This document shows positions 7,448 through 13,371 of a DNA stretch of 13,371 bases, piece by piece (positions within the stretch are counted from its first letter, which is position 1; the number at the start of each line of letters is the position of its first letter). Origin of the DNA: Oceanospirillaceae bacterium UBA1126. Lineage in GTDB: Bacteria > Pseudomonadota > Gammaproteobacteria > Pseudomonadales > Balneatricaceae. The position numbers and the translations under genes are program-made. Where the stretch lies: contig DCAT01000082.1 of NCBI GenBank assembly GCA_002312935.1, positions 1-13,371 on the forward strand, read 5' to 3'. The notes beneath the pieces were generated by a model. That model ran no database searches and was not told the origin of the DNA. It was given only the letters and a program-made list of their open reading frames with translations.

Positions 7448-8389
7448 ATGAACACGATACTTCCTGTTGTCAGCTCTATTTTGCTGGTGATGTTATTAGG
7501 CTACGGTCTCTCTAAAAAGCTCCTTACAGACACTGGTTTTTGGCAAGGTATTTCAAAGTTATCTTATTGGGTGTTATTCCCAGTATTGATGGTTCGCACC
7601 TTAGCTAATGCCACCATTGATACAGAATTACTCTTTCCCTTATTTGCTATATTTATAGCAGCGCTCATATTGATTTTAATTTACTGTGTGTTGGTGGCTC
7701 GGCTACTTGGCCAAGACGGCCCATCAACTTCATCAATTGCCCAAGGCGGTATTCGCCACAATGGTTTTGTTGGCCTTGCAGTGTTGTTTGATATGTTTGG
7801 CCTACCTGGCCAAGAACTGGGTGCATTAATTATTGCTGTGCTAGTGCCACCCACTAATGTGTTATCAGTGCTTTCTGTCAGTTTTTTAGTGAGTAAAAAA
7901 CAAAACCAACCCCTAACTTATCTTATTTCTAAAGAGCTGTTGCGCAACCCCATGATCGTTTCAGTTGCGATTGGCCTTTCGCTCAATATACTAGATATTT
8001 CTATACCTAATATACTAGATCAGTCCATGGCTCTTATGAGCCGGGCAGCACTACCGTTACTACTACTTAGTATTGGTGCCAGCCTTAAAATTCGTGCATT
8101 AAAGGGTAATTGGCTGCCTTTGGCTGCTGCGCTTAGCGCTAAACTCGTGGTGTTTCCAGCACTCTTGCTGGGAGGTGCGCTGTGGTTTAATCTAACGCCC
8201 TTAGCGACCGTATGTTTGGTGGTATTTGGTGCTTTACCGGCAGCAGTATCAGCCTACCCCTTCATCCAACAGATGGGTGGCAACGCAAAACTCATGGCAG
8301 ACATTATTACCTTGCAAACCTTAGCCAGCTTGGTAGGGTTAACCTTCTGGGCCAGTGTGGCGATACATATTACAGGGTTAACACTATGA
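7448..8389 (+). CDS. AEC-family membrane permease (auxin efflux carrier type)
   Basis: This 313-residue inner-membrane protein has about ten hydrophobic segments in two groups of five, near 4-20, 36-53, 62-86, 104-117, 123-148, 168-186, 196-214, 223-246, 249-272 and 287-309. This is the AEC (PF03547) layout and the usual family length. Helix-breaking motifs typical of the fold are seen in FPVLMVRTLANAT (44-56), VPPTNVLSV (133-141) and ALPAAVSAYPFIQQMGG (262-278). Known relatives move malate, malonate and other organic anions, or plant auxin; the substrate here cannot be read from sequence. It is first in its operon behind a clear promoter, with a weak ribosome site. Its stop overlaps the next start as ATGA, so its cargo may be the substrate or product of the enzymes that follow. 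Confidence 0.88.
   Translation: MNTILPVVSSILLVMLLGYGLSKKLLTDTGFWQGISKLSYWVLFPVLMVRTLANATIDTELLFPLFAIFIAALILILIYCVLVARLLGQDGPSTSSIAQGGIRHNGFVGLAVLFDMFGLPGQELGALIIAVLVPPTNVLSVLSVSFLVSKKQNQPLTYLISKELLRNPMIVSVAIGLSLNILDISIPNILDQSMALMSRAALPLLLLSIGASLKIRALKGNWLPLAAALSAKLVVFPALLLGGALWFNLTPLATVCLVVFGALPAAVSAYPFIQQMGGNAKLMADIITLQTLASLVGLTFWASVAIHITGLTL
7985..8020 (+). repeat. Direct 12-base repeat inside the permease gene
   Basis: AATATACTAGAT occurs at 7985-7996 and again at 8009-8020, a period of 24 bases. It encodes the repeated peptide NILD (residues 180-183 and 188-191) in the loop after the sixth hydrophobic segment. It may mark a small local duplication; there is no sign that it affects the frame. 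Confidence 0.6.
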
Positions 8390-9186
8390 CTTTTTCTACA
8401 CCCTATGACTTTATTCAAGGAGATTCTCCATTACTGGTTAGCATGCCTCACTCTGGGTTACAGCTCACGTCTGAAGTAGCGAGCACCTTAACCCCAGAAG
8501 CCTTAGCCTTGCCCGATACAGACTGGCACATTCCACAATTGTATGGCTTTATAGCGCCCCTAGGAGTGAGTGTGATTAAGGCTAATTATTCTCGCTATGT
8601 CATTGACCTAAACCGTCCAGAAGACAATAAGCCACTATATTCAGGAAAAACGACAGGCTTATTCCCCCATATTTTGTTCAACGAAAAGTCTATTTTTATG
8701 CCGGGAACACTAGTGGATAAGGAGCATCAACACGATTGTATAGAGCACATTTGGCGGCCTTATCATCAGCAGTTGACTGCAGAACTGGCCCGAATTAAAC
8801 AAAAATTTGGCTATGCCATTTTATTTGATGCGCATTCTATTCGAGCACAAGTGCCTATGTTTTTTGAAGGCACCTTGCCAGATTTTAATATGGGTACTAA
8901 TGGTGGTGCGTCATGTTCTCCAAAGCTACTTCAAGCGGCTGAGCAAGCCCTGTCTGGCTCAGCTTACACCCAAGTAAGTAACGGGCGCTTTAAAGGTGGT
9001 TATATTACCCGCAGCAATGGCCAGCCTCATGATCATGTGCATGCCTTTCAGCTAGAATTATCGCAAGCCACTTATATGCAAGATAGCGGCAGTTATGCAC
9101 TAGATGACAGCAAGTGTAACCAAGTTATACCCCAACTCAAGGCGCTAATTGAAGCGCTTGTATGCTGTAACCTCATGAGCCAATAA
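8386..9186 (+). CDS. hutG: N-formylglutamate amidohydrolase (HutG family)
   Basis: This family (PF05013) is a zinc-dependent deformylase that splits N-formyl-L-glutamate into formate and glutamate, the last step of one histidine degradation route. The 266-residue protein matches HutG in length and order of motifs: SMPHSG with His22, DTDWH (44-48), YSRYVIDLNRP (68-78), DAHSI (148-152), GRFKGGYITR (200-209) and HAFQLE (219-224). I chose the ATG at 8386-8388, which overlaps the permease stop (ATGA) and has AGGG at 8374-8377. An upstream in-frame ATG at 8212 would add 58 residues, but they lie inside the permease gene and do not look like HutG. No other hut genes are in the window, so the real substrate may be another N-formyl or related amide compound. 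The family is certain; the substrate is not. Confidence 0.9.
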   Translation: MTFSTPYDFIQGDSPLLVSMPHSGLQLTSEVASTLTPEALALPDTDWHIPQLYGFIAPLGVSVIKANYSRYVIDLNRPEDNKPLYSGKTTGLFPHILFNEKSIFMPGTLVDKEHQHDCIEHIWRPYHQQLTAELARIKQKFGYAILFDAHSIRAQVPMFFEGTLPDFNMGTNGGASCSPKLLQAAEQALSGSAYTQVSNGRFKGGYITRSNGQPHDHVHAFQLELSQATYMQDSGSYALDDSKCNQVIPQLKALIEALVCCNLMSQ

Positions 9187-9197
9187 GGGATTGTGCA

Positions 9198-9992
9198 ATG
9201 TATTTGAGTGAATCACAAATCAAGGATTACGAGCGTGATGGCGCTATCGTTATTAAAGGTGTGTTTAAAGATTGGATCAGTAGTCTCAGAACAGGTTTTG
9301 ATAAAGTGCTATCTGAACCTAGCGAGCATGGACGGGAAAATGTGGCTAAAGGTGATACTGGACGTTTTTTTGAAGATTATTGTAATTGGCAACGTATTGA
9401 AGATTTTAAACGTTGGATTGTTGAGTCTCCAGCAGCAGAAATTGCTGCTGAAGCCACTCAGTCAAAGCAAGTCCAAGTGTTCCATGAGCATATTTTACTC
9501 AAGGAGCCCGGTACGGCCAAAGCGACACCTTGGCATCAGGACATGCCGTATTACTGTGTGTCTGGCGAGCAGACGGCGAGTTATTGGATCCCTCTTGACC
9601 CAGTGACTAAGGAAAATACATTACAGCTAGTATTAGGCTCTCACCGCTGGCCAAAACTAGTGAGACCTACGCGCTGGTCTACTAATGAGCCTTGGTACAG
9701 CAATGATGCTGACTACATGGACATGCCTGTAATTGATGCTAGGCAAAATATTTTGATACCAGAGCTAGAGTTAGGTGACTGTGTGTTGTTTAACTTTAAA
9801 ACAGTGCATGGTGCACCTGGCAACTCATTAACTAGTCGCCGGCGTGCCTTTTCCACCCGTTTTATGGGTGATGACGTGCGTTATGTGAATCGAGGGGGCC
9901 CAACTTCACCACCTTTTAAGGGATTAGTTCAAAGTGATGGTGATAAAATGCCTTTAAATTGGTTTCCTGAGGTGTATAGAGGAGATGTTTAA
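9198..9992 (+). CDS. PhyH-family Fe(II)/2-oxoglutarate dioxygenase
   Basis: This 264-residue enzyme belongs to the phytanoyl-CoA dioxygenase family (PF05721), which uses iron, 2-oxoglutarate and oxygen to hydroxylate, or sometimes demethylate, small substrates. The double-stranded beta-helix carries the iron ligands His113 and Asp115 in TPWHQDMPYY, and His204 in KTVHGAPGN. Arg215, within RRR, is placed to bind 2-oxoglutarate. YWIPLDPVTKENTLQLVLGS (129-148) is the family's typical core strand. All catalytic residues are present. AAGGGA (9185-9190) is a good ribosome site 7 bases before the ATG. It is third in the operon, 11 bases after the deformylase and 2 before the GFA gene. Relatives act on ectoine, aminophosphonates and acyl-CoAs; the substrate here is unknown. 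Confidence 0.92.
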   Translation: MYLSESQIKDYERDGAIVIKGVFKDWISSLRTGFDKVLSEPSEHGRENVAKGDTGRFFEDYCNWQRIEDFKRWIVESPAAEIAAEATQSKQVQVFHEHILLKEPGTAKATPWHQDMPYYCVSGEQTASYWIPLDPVTKENTLQLVLGSHRWPKLVRPTRWSTNEPWYSNDADYMDMPVIDARQNILIPELELGDCVLFNFKTVHGAPGNSLTSRRRAFSTRFMGDDVRYVNRGGPTSPPFKGLVQSDGDKMPLNWFPEVYRGDV

Positions 9993-9994
9993 CA

Positions 9995-10417
9995 ATGACA
10001 ACTAATGCCACAGGAAGCTGCCTATGTGGTGCGGTTAAATATCAACTCATGGGTTCATTGCGCCCTGTGGTGGCCTGCCACTGTGGGCAATGTCAAAAAA
10101 CGAGTGGCCACCATGTGGCTGCTACGTCTGTTAAGCGCAAAGACTTTGAGCTGCTAGAAGAGCGTGGGCTCAAATGGTTTTCTTCTTCGGTTAGAATTCG
10201 TCGTGGATTTTGCTTAGAATGTGGTGGAAATTTATTCTGGGACAACACTGAATTACCCACAATTTCAATCTTTGCTGGCACTCTAGATCAGCCTAGTGGC
10301 TTGCAATTGGTGGAACACATTTATGTGGAAGCAAAGGCCGACTATTATGAAATAACGGATGGGCTGCCCCAACGTCAAGGATTTAGTATTACTGCGAGGG
10401 TTGAAAATGGCGAATAA
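9995..10417 (+). CDS. GFA-family zinc protein (glutathione-dependent formaldehyde-activating-like)
   Basis: This 140-residue protein is of the GFA family (PF04828), named after Gfa of Paracoccus, which was proposed to join formaldehyde to glutathione; most members have no proven activity. Zinc-binding cysteines are complete: CLC (Cys9, Cys11), CHCGQC (Cys28, Cys30, Cys33) and CLEC (Cys73, Cys76). HIYVEAKADYYEITDGLP (108-125) is the typical C-terminal part. AGAGGAG (9978-9984), within the end of the dioxygenase gene, is the ribosome site. It lies 2 bases after the dioxygenase gene and overlaps the next gene by 11. Placed after an oxygenase, it could handle formaldehyde, but this is inference from the family name and context. 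Family assignment is firm. Confidence 0.9.
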   Translation: MTTNATGSCLCGAVKYQLMGSLRPVVACHCGQCQKTSGHHVAATSVKRKDFELLEERGLKWFSSSVRIRRGFCLECGGNLFWDNTELPTISIFAGTLDQPSGLQLVEHIYVEAKADYYEITDGLPQRQGFSITARVENGE

Positions 10418-10748
10418 ATGCCAAGAATGTGGTTTTAAAATTACGTCACGTAATCAGTTGTGTGATGATTATAGAGACCCTAATAAAGCCTATGGATGTC
10501 CTGAGTGTGGCACTTTTTATATTTTGCCAAGAAGCGCTGCACCCACATCGAAACAATGGCTATTGTACTTAACCTTAGGCTTTTCTGGGGGGTTGATTTC
10601 CAGTTTGGTACAACTGAACGGCCACAGTCGTTGGTGGTTTTGGGGCTATGTAGTCGTCGTTGGCATAGGGCTTAGCGTATATTACTTCAAGTCAAAAGCG
10701 GTCACCTTGGAAGCGTCTGGATACCGAGCTAAACCTAATAATGACTGA
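10407..10748 (+). CDS. Small zinc-ribbon protein with two membrane helices, function unknown
   Basis: I do not recognise this 113-residue protein. It begins with CQEC (Cys5, Cys8) and has CPEC (Cys31, Cys34), an N-terminal zinc ribbon, followed by two hydrophobic segments near 50-69 and 76-94 and a short polar tail. The ribbon and the tail would lie on the same side of the membrane, probably the cytoplasm. I chose the ATG at 10407-10409, which has GAGGG 6 bases upstream and places the CxxC close to the N-terminus. An in-frame ATG at 10359 would add 16 residues inside the GFA gene. It overlaps the GFA gene by 11 bases and rluA by 8, so it is almost certainly expressed. Its role may be structural or regulatory; no function is claimed. 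Confidence 0.82.
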   Translation: MANKCQECGFKITSRNQLCDDYRDPNKAYGCPECGTFYILPRSAAPTSKQWLLYLTLGFSGGLISSLVQLNGHSRWWFWGYVVVVGIGLSVYYFKSKAVTLEASGYRAKPNND

Positions 10749-11400
10749 TTTTATTGTTCCCTTTTGTGAACAACAGGTCACTATTATTTATGCAGACGAT
10801 GACATTCTAGTGGTTGATAAACCCAGTGGTTTACTGTCTGTACCAGGTAAAAATGTACTGAATAAGGACTGTTTAATTACTCGGGTTCAGCAACAATATT
10901 CTGACGCACACATAGTCCATCGTTTAGATATGGACACTTCTGGTGTGATGCTTTTGGCTCGTGGTAAGGCGAACTTATCATGCTTAAGCCGCCAGTTTCA
11001 GGAACGAAAAACTGAAAAACAGTATCTAGCGTGGGTGTATGGCGTGCTACAAGATGATGAAGGCGAAATTAACTTGCCGTTGTGCTGTGACTGGCCTAAC
11101 AGGCCTAAGCAGATCGTAGACCATGAATTAGGTAAGCCCTCGTTAACCCGTTTTGAGGTGCTTAAAAGAAACCCTGTAACATTTCAAACGAAGGTGCTTT
11201 TGAAGCCTGTTACAGGGCGCTCTCACCAGCTCAGAGTACACATGGCAGAGCTTGGACACCCTATTAGTGGCTGTGGGTTTTATGCGCATCAAGATGCACT
11301 AAAACAGGCTGATCGTTTGCAGCTACATGCCTGGAAGTTAAGCTTTATACATCCATCCACTGGGGCTTTACTGACACAAATAGCTCCCGCAGTATTCTAG
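10741..11400 (+). CDS. rluA: Dual-specificity pseudouridine synthase RluA
   Basis: RluA converts uridine to pseudouridine at position 746 of 23S rRNA and position 32 of several tRNAs. The 219-residue protein has the same length as the E. coli enzyme as I remember it and shares its blocks: KPSGLLSVPG (27-36), HRLDMDTSG (60-68) with catalytic Asp63, LPLCCDWPNRPKQ (about 111-123), and LKPVTGRSHQLRVHM. There is no S4 domain, which fits RluA and not RluC or RluD. The start overlaps the preceding gene by 8 bases and has only a weak ribosome site, so translation may be coupled. It is the last gene of the operon and ends one base from the stop of the opposite-strand gene. RluA is a housekeeping gene, so its place here may be incidental. 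Confidence 0.94.
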   Translation: MTDFIVPFCEQQVTIIYADDDILVVDKPSGLLSVPGKNVLNKDCLITRVQQQYSDAHIVHRLDMDTSGVMLLARGKANLSCLSRQFQERKTEKQYLAWVYGVLQDDEGEINLPLCCDWPNRPKQIVDHELGKPSLTRFEVLKRNPVTFQTKVLLKPVTGRSHQLRVHMAELGHPISGCGFYAHQDALKQADRLQLHAWKLSFIHPSTGALLTQIAPAVF

Positions 11401-11401
11401 T

Positions 11402-12397
11402 TTAAGCCTTCGCGAGCTCTAGTACGCTCAGCCATACTTTTTCATCTAGGTCGACAGCACTAGGTAGGACCTTCTGGGACCCAGGAAGTCGTGCGCCAGG
11501 TTGGCTAGTGATGGCTTCTGAGATAAGGTTAAGTTTGTCCCAAAATAGGTCACCAGAAACGTTTGTAGGATCAATAATAATATAGCACTGCCCCAAGTCG
11601 TGAGGTTTGCCTGCTGTAGCTTTGAGTGGATCTAACTGAGTACTAGTGCTGCCACCTGTAAAAGCAGCAGCAAGGATCTCTGCCATAAGGCCAAATCCGT
11701 ACCCTTTATAGCCTCCAGAAGAGACTAAAGAGCCACCGCTGAGCACGGCATTGGGGTCTTGTGTGGCTTGGCCTTCACTATCTACCCCCCAACCTAATGG
11801 GATTTGCTCACCTGCAGTGGCAGCCATGTTAATTTTTCCAAGAGCGATAGCGCTGGTAGATTGATCAAACTGCATTGCTAGGCCACCTTTACCATCGGGC
11901 ACAGACATGGCGATGGGGTTAGTGCCTAGTACAGCTTTAGTTCCGCCAGGAGGGGACACACAAGATTTGGCATTAGTCATGCCAATAGCAATGTACCCAG
12001 CACGAGCAATCTGTTCTGTAAAGTAACCCATAGAGGTGCAAGTGTGGGAATGACAGATGGCTAAGGTGGCCACACCATTAGTTTTTGCAGCCGCAAGGGC
12101 GGTGTTTAAACCGCGAGAAAAAGCTGCCTGAGCAAAGCCTAACTTTGCGTCGACCACTACACTGGCAGGTTTTGGTTGGTGTACTTCTGGCTCAACGTCA
12201 CCCTTAACCCGCCCCACCACTAGTTGGCTACAATAGCTTTGTAGATAAAAAAGCCCACAAATCTTGTTACCATGAGCTTCGGCAATACGCACAGCATGCG
12301 CCACAGAGTTAGCAATCCATGGTTTTGCACCATGAGCTTCTAGGGCTTTTGCGGTGGTGGTTTGAATGGTATCTAGATCAACGCTAATGGTGGCCAT
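11402..12397 (-). CDS. Ldh-family NAD(P)H-dependent oxidoreductase
   Basis: This 331-residue protein belongs to PF02615, which includes delta1-piperideine-2-carboxylate reductase, 2,3-diketogulonate reductase, sulfolactate dehydrogenase and archaeal malate dehydrogenase. They interconvert 2-keto or cyclic imino acids and their reduced forms. Family motifs seen are VDAKLGFAQAA (82-92), VLGTNPIAMSVPDG (156-169), SGGYKGYGFGLM (227-238) and ARLPGSQK (302-309). The active-site stretch normally reads SHG, with a catalytic histidine; here it reads ICG, with Cys47 in its place, in HGNKICGLFYL (42-52). Upstream His42 and His116/His118 remain. The start has AGGA with good spacing. It is a single gene, divergent from the acetyltransferase and facing rluA tail to tail. 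Family is certain; substrate and even activity are open. Confidence 0.88.
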   Translation of the reverse strand: MATISVDLDTIQTTTAKALEAHGAKPWIANSVAHAVRIAEAHGNKICGLFYLQSYCSQLVVGRVKGDVEPEVHQPKPASVVVDAKLGFAQAAFSRGLNTALAAAKTNGVATLAICHSHTCTSMGYFTEQIARAGYIAIGMTNAKSCVSPPGGTKAVLGTNPIAMSVPDGKGGLAMQFDQSTSAIALGKINMAATAGEQIPLGWGVDSEGQATQDPNAVLSGGSLVSSGGYKGYGFGLMAEILAAAFTGGSTSTQLDPLKATAGKPHDLGQCYIIIDPTNVSGDLFWDKLNLISEAITSQPGARLPGSQKVLPSAVDLDEKVWLSVLELAKA

Positions 12398-12498
12398 AGA
12401 GGTTCCTACTGTAAAAGTTATTTAGTCTTCAATTTTATGTTGCTTTGCCTACATGGGTAAAGTAAAAATAACACTTCCTAGACTTTTAAAGCATCCTT
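12398..12498. promoter_or_regulatory. Divergent promoter region between the oxidoreductase and the acetyltransferase
   Basis: These 101 AT-rich bases must hold the promoters of both genes. On the minus strand TAAAAT (12432-12437), with TTTACC 18 bases upstream (12456-12461), is a weak candidate for the oxidoreductase. I see no convincing forward -10/-35 pair and no clear palindrome. Confidence 0.35.
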
Positions 12499-13023
12499 AT
12501 GCTGTTAATGAAGAAAAACGTTAGTGTGGCCATAAGGCCTTTTAGGGCGACCGATAGTGCACAAGTACAAACCTTACTAAGTGATGTTAGAGTAGCTCGC
12601 ACAGCGGGTAATATACCGTACCCCTATCCTAAAAATGGTGCACAGGCTTGGATAGCATCTCATGGCGCACAGCATCGATCTGGTACGGCTATTATCAGGG
12701 CTATTATTTGTCTGCAAGATGATCAATGTATTGGTGCCATAAGTATCGACCAGAGGTCTAGGGGACTAAACGGCAGTGGAAACCTAGGTTATTGGGTGGG
12801 TGTGCCCTATTGGAATAAGGGTTTCTGTGAGCAAGCCGGTCAGTTAATGCTAGCCTTAGCTACAAAAGAATTCGCTATGATGCGTTTGGTTGCAGCGCAC
12901 CGTATAGATAATCCTGCTTCAGGTAGAGTGTTAGAAAAGTTAGGTTTTAACGAATTAGAACCGCAGCGAATGACGAATTTATCGGGGCAGTATTTATTTC
13001 GTTGTTATGAAAAGTGGCTTTAA
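12499..13023 (+). CDS. GNAT-family N-acetyltransferase (RimJ/RimL-like)
   Basis: This 174-residue protein looks like a Gcn5-related acetyltransferase of the RimJ/RimL type, which moves an acetyl group from acetyl-CoA to an amine on a protein or small molecule. VAIRPFRATDSAQVQTLLSD (10-29) is the first strand and helix. LGYWVGVPYWNKGFCEQAGQ (95-114) contains the acetyl-CoA loop, and VAAHRIDNPASGRVLEKLGF (about 131-150) is the typical last helix, with the N-x-x-S-x-x-x-L-x-x-x-G-F pattern. The usual GKG(Y/F)xxEA loop reads NKGFCEQA here, which is acceptable. The ATG at 12499 and another at 12508 are both possible; neither has a good Shine-Dalgarno. It is a single gene, 24 bases from the end of the opposite dioxygenase gene. 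The substrate is unknown. Confidence 0.85.
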   Translation: MLLMKKNVSVAIRPFRATDSAQVQTLLSDVRVARTAGNIPYPYPKNGAQAWIASHGAQHRSGTAIIRAIICLQDDQCIGAISIDQRSRGLNGSGNLGYWVGVPYWNKGFCEQAGQLMLALATKEFAMMRLVAAHRIDNPASGRVLEKLGFNELEPQRMTNLSGQYLFRCYEKWL

Positions 13024-13047
13024 AACATTAATAACCTGATTAGCACG

Positions 13048-13371
13048 TTAACGGCTATATAAAGTTGGGAACATTTTCCCAGCCATGTGGTCGCCATTTA
13101 CATAGCTATTAGCCTCCATAATAGCTCTTTCATCTTGAGCCCAATCACCCCGATACTGAATTATAGAGCCTTCCTTTGCCATTCTTAGGGTATATCTGTG
13201 GACATCTTTTTTGGGCGTGACTTGATTCAGGCTTCCGTGCAGTGTTCGCATATCAAAAAATACACAATCACCCAGTTCAAGGTCCCACTGTAAGAACTCA
13301 TAGTCATCTAAGAGTTCAGATGCTATTTGCGCTGTTGGTGAATTAAAAACAAAGTCTTTAAAGTCTTTATA
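13048..13371 (-). CDS. C-terminal end of a second PhyH-family dioxygenase with its core apparently deleted (cut by window edge)
   Basis: The frame is open for 107 codons from the right edge to the TAA at 13048-13050. It starts with YKDFKDFVFNSPTAQIASEL, which matches residues 67-86 of the intact dioxygenase in this window (DFKRWIVESPAAEIA). Only 22 residues after NSP comes LELGDCVFFDMRTLHGS, which matches residues 190-206 of the intact protein. About 93 residues between these blocks are missing, including the HxD iron motif and the first half of the beta-helix. The distal histidine of TLHG and the later arginine HRYTLR are kept. The break lies near 13303-13311 and keeps the frame. It may be a decayed gene, a short non-catalytic variant or an assembly error. 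The remaining C-terminus looks intact, and the 5' end lies outside the window. Confidence 0.8.
   Translation of the reverse strand, partial: YKDFKDFVFNSPTAQIASELLDDYEFLQWDLELGDCVFFDMRTLHGSLNQVTPKKDVHRYTLRMAKEGSIIQYRGDWAQDERAIMEANSYVNGDHMAGKMFPTLYSR

Noticed and set aside
8212..8385. N-terminal extension of the deformylase from the ATG at 8212
   Set aside because: These 58 codons lie inside the last membrane helices of the permease in another frame; HutG proteins begin near the ATG at 8386.
9208..9606. Open frame of 132 codons in another frame of the dioxygenase gene
   Set aside because: The overlapping frame contains the full PhyH protein with all iron ligands; this one has no motifs.
10359..10406. 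Longer start for the zinc-ribbon membrane protein
   Set aside because: It would add 16 residues inside the GFA gene; the ATG at 10407 has a better ribosome site and places CxxC at the N-terminus.

Overview
The window looks like a piece of a marine-type gammaproteobacterial chromosome. The reasons are a moderate base composition, a LexA box of the gamma/beta-proteobacterial CTGT-N8-ACAG type, an RluA close to the E. coli enzyme, and an ImuA-ImuB-DnaE2 mutagenesis cassette. I cannot name a genus. There are twelve protein-coding genes, two of them cut by the window edges. I see no RNA genes, insertion sequences, CRISPR arrays or phage genes.

Region 1 (1-5058, minus strand) is a damage-inducible translesion synthesis operon in the order imuA, imuB, dnaE2. 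A nearly perfect LexA operator lies just upstream of imuA. dnaE2 runs off the left edge inside its C-terminal OB-fold. The genes are separated by 3 bases or overlap by 4 (ATGA).

Region 2 (5059-7291, plus strand) starts with about 320 bases of non-coding DNA carrying operator-like inverted repeats. It continues with two genes of aerobic carnitine breakdown: a beta-keto acid cleavage enzyme that should cleave 3-dehydrocarnitine, and L-carnitine 3-dehydrogenase. They overlap by ATGA. The thioesterase that normally finishes the path to glycine betaine is not next to them or fused.

Region 3 (7292-11400, plus strand) begins with a clear promoter (extended -10 with a perfect TATAAT). It holds six tightly packed genes: an AEC-family permease, an N-formylglutamate amidohydrolase (HutG family), a PhyH-type Fe(II)/2-oxoglutarate dioxygenase, a GFA-family zinc protein, a small zinc-ribbon membrane protein and rluA. 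Gaps are 11 bases at most, or the genes overlap, so this is very likely one transcript. A permease, an oxygenase, a formaldehyde-type carrier protein and a deformylase could together form a pathway for an N-methyl or N-formyl compound, possibly linked to the carnitine genes. That is inference only.

Region 4 (11402-13371) holds an Ldh-family NAD(P)H oxidoreductase (minus strand) in which the family's usual catalytic histidine appears to be cysteine, a GNAT acetyltransferase (plus), and the C-terminal end of a second PhyH dioxygenase (minus, cut by the right edge). This second PhyH appears to have lost about 93 residues of its core, including the HxD iron-binding motif, without a frameshift.
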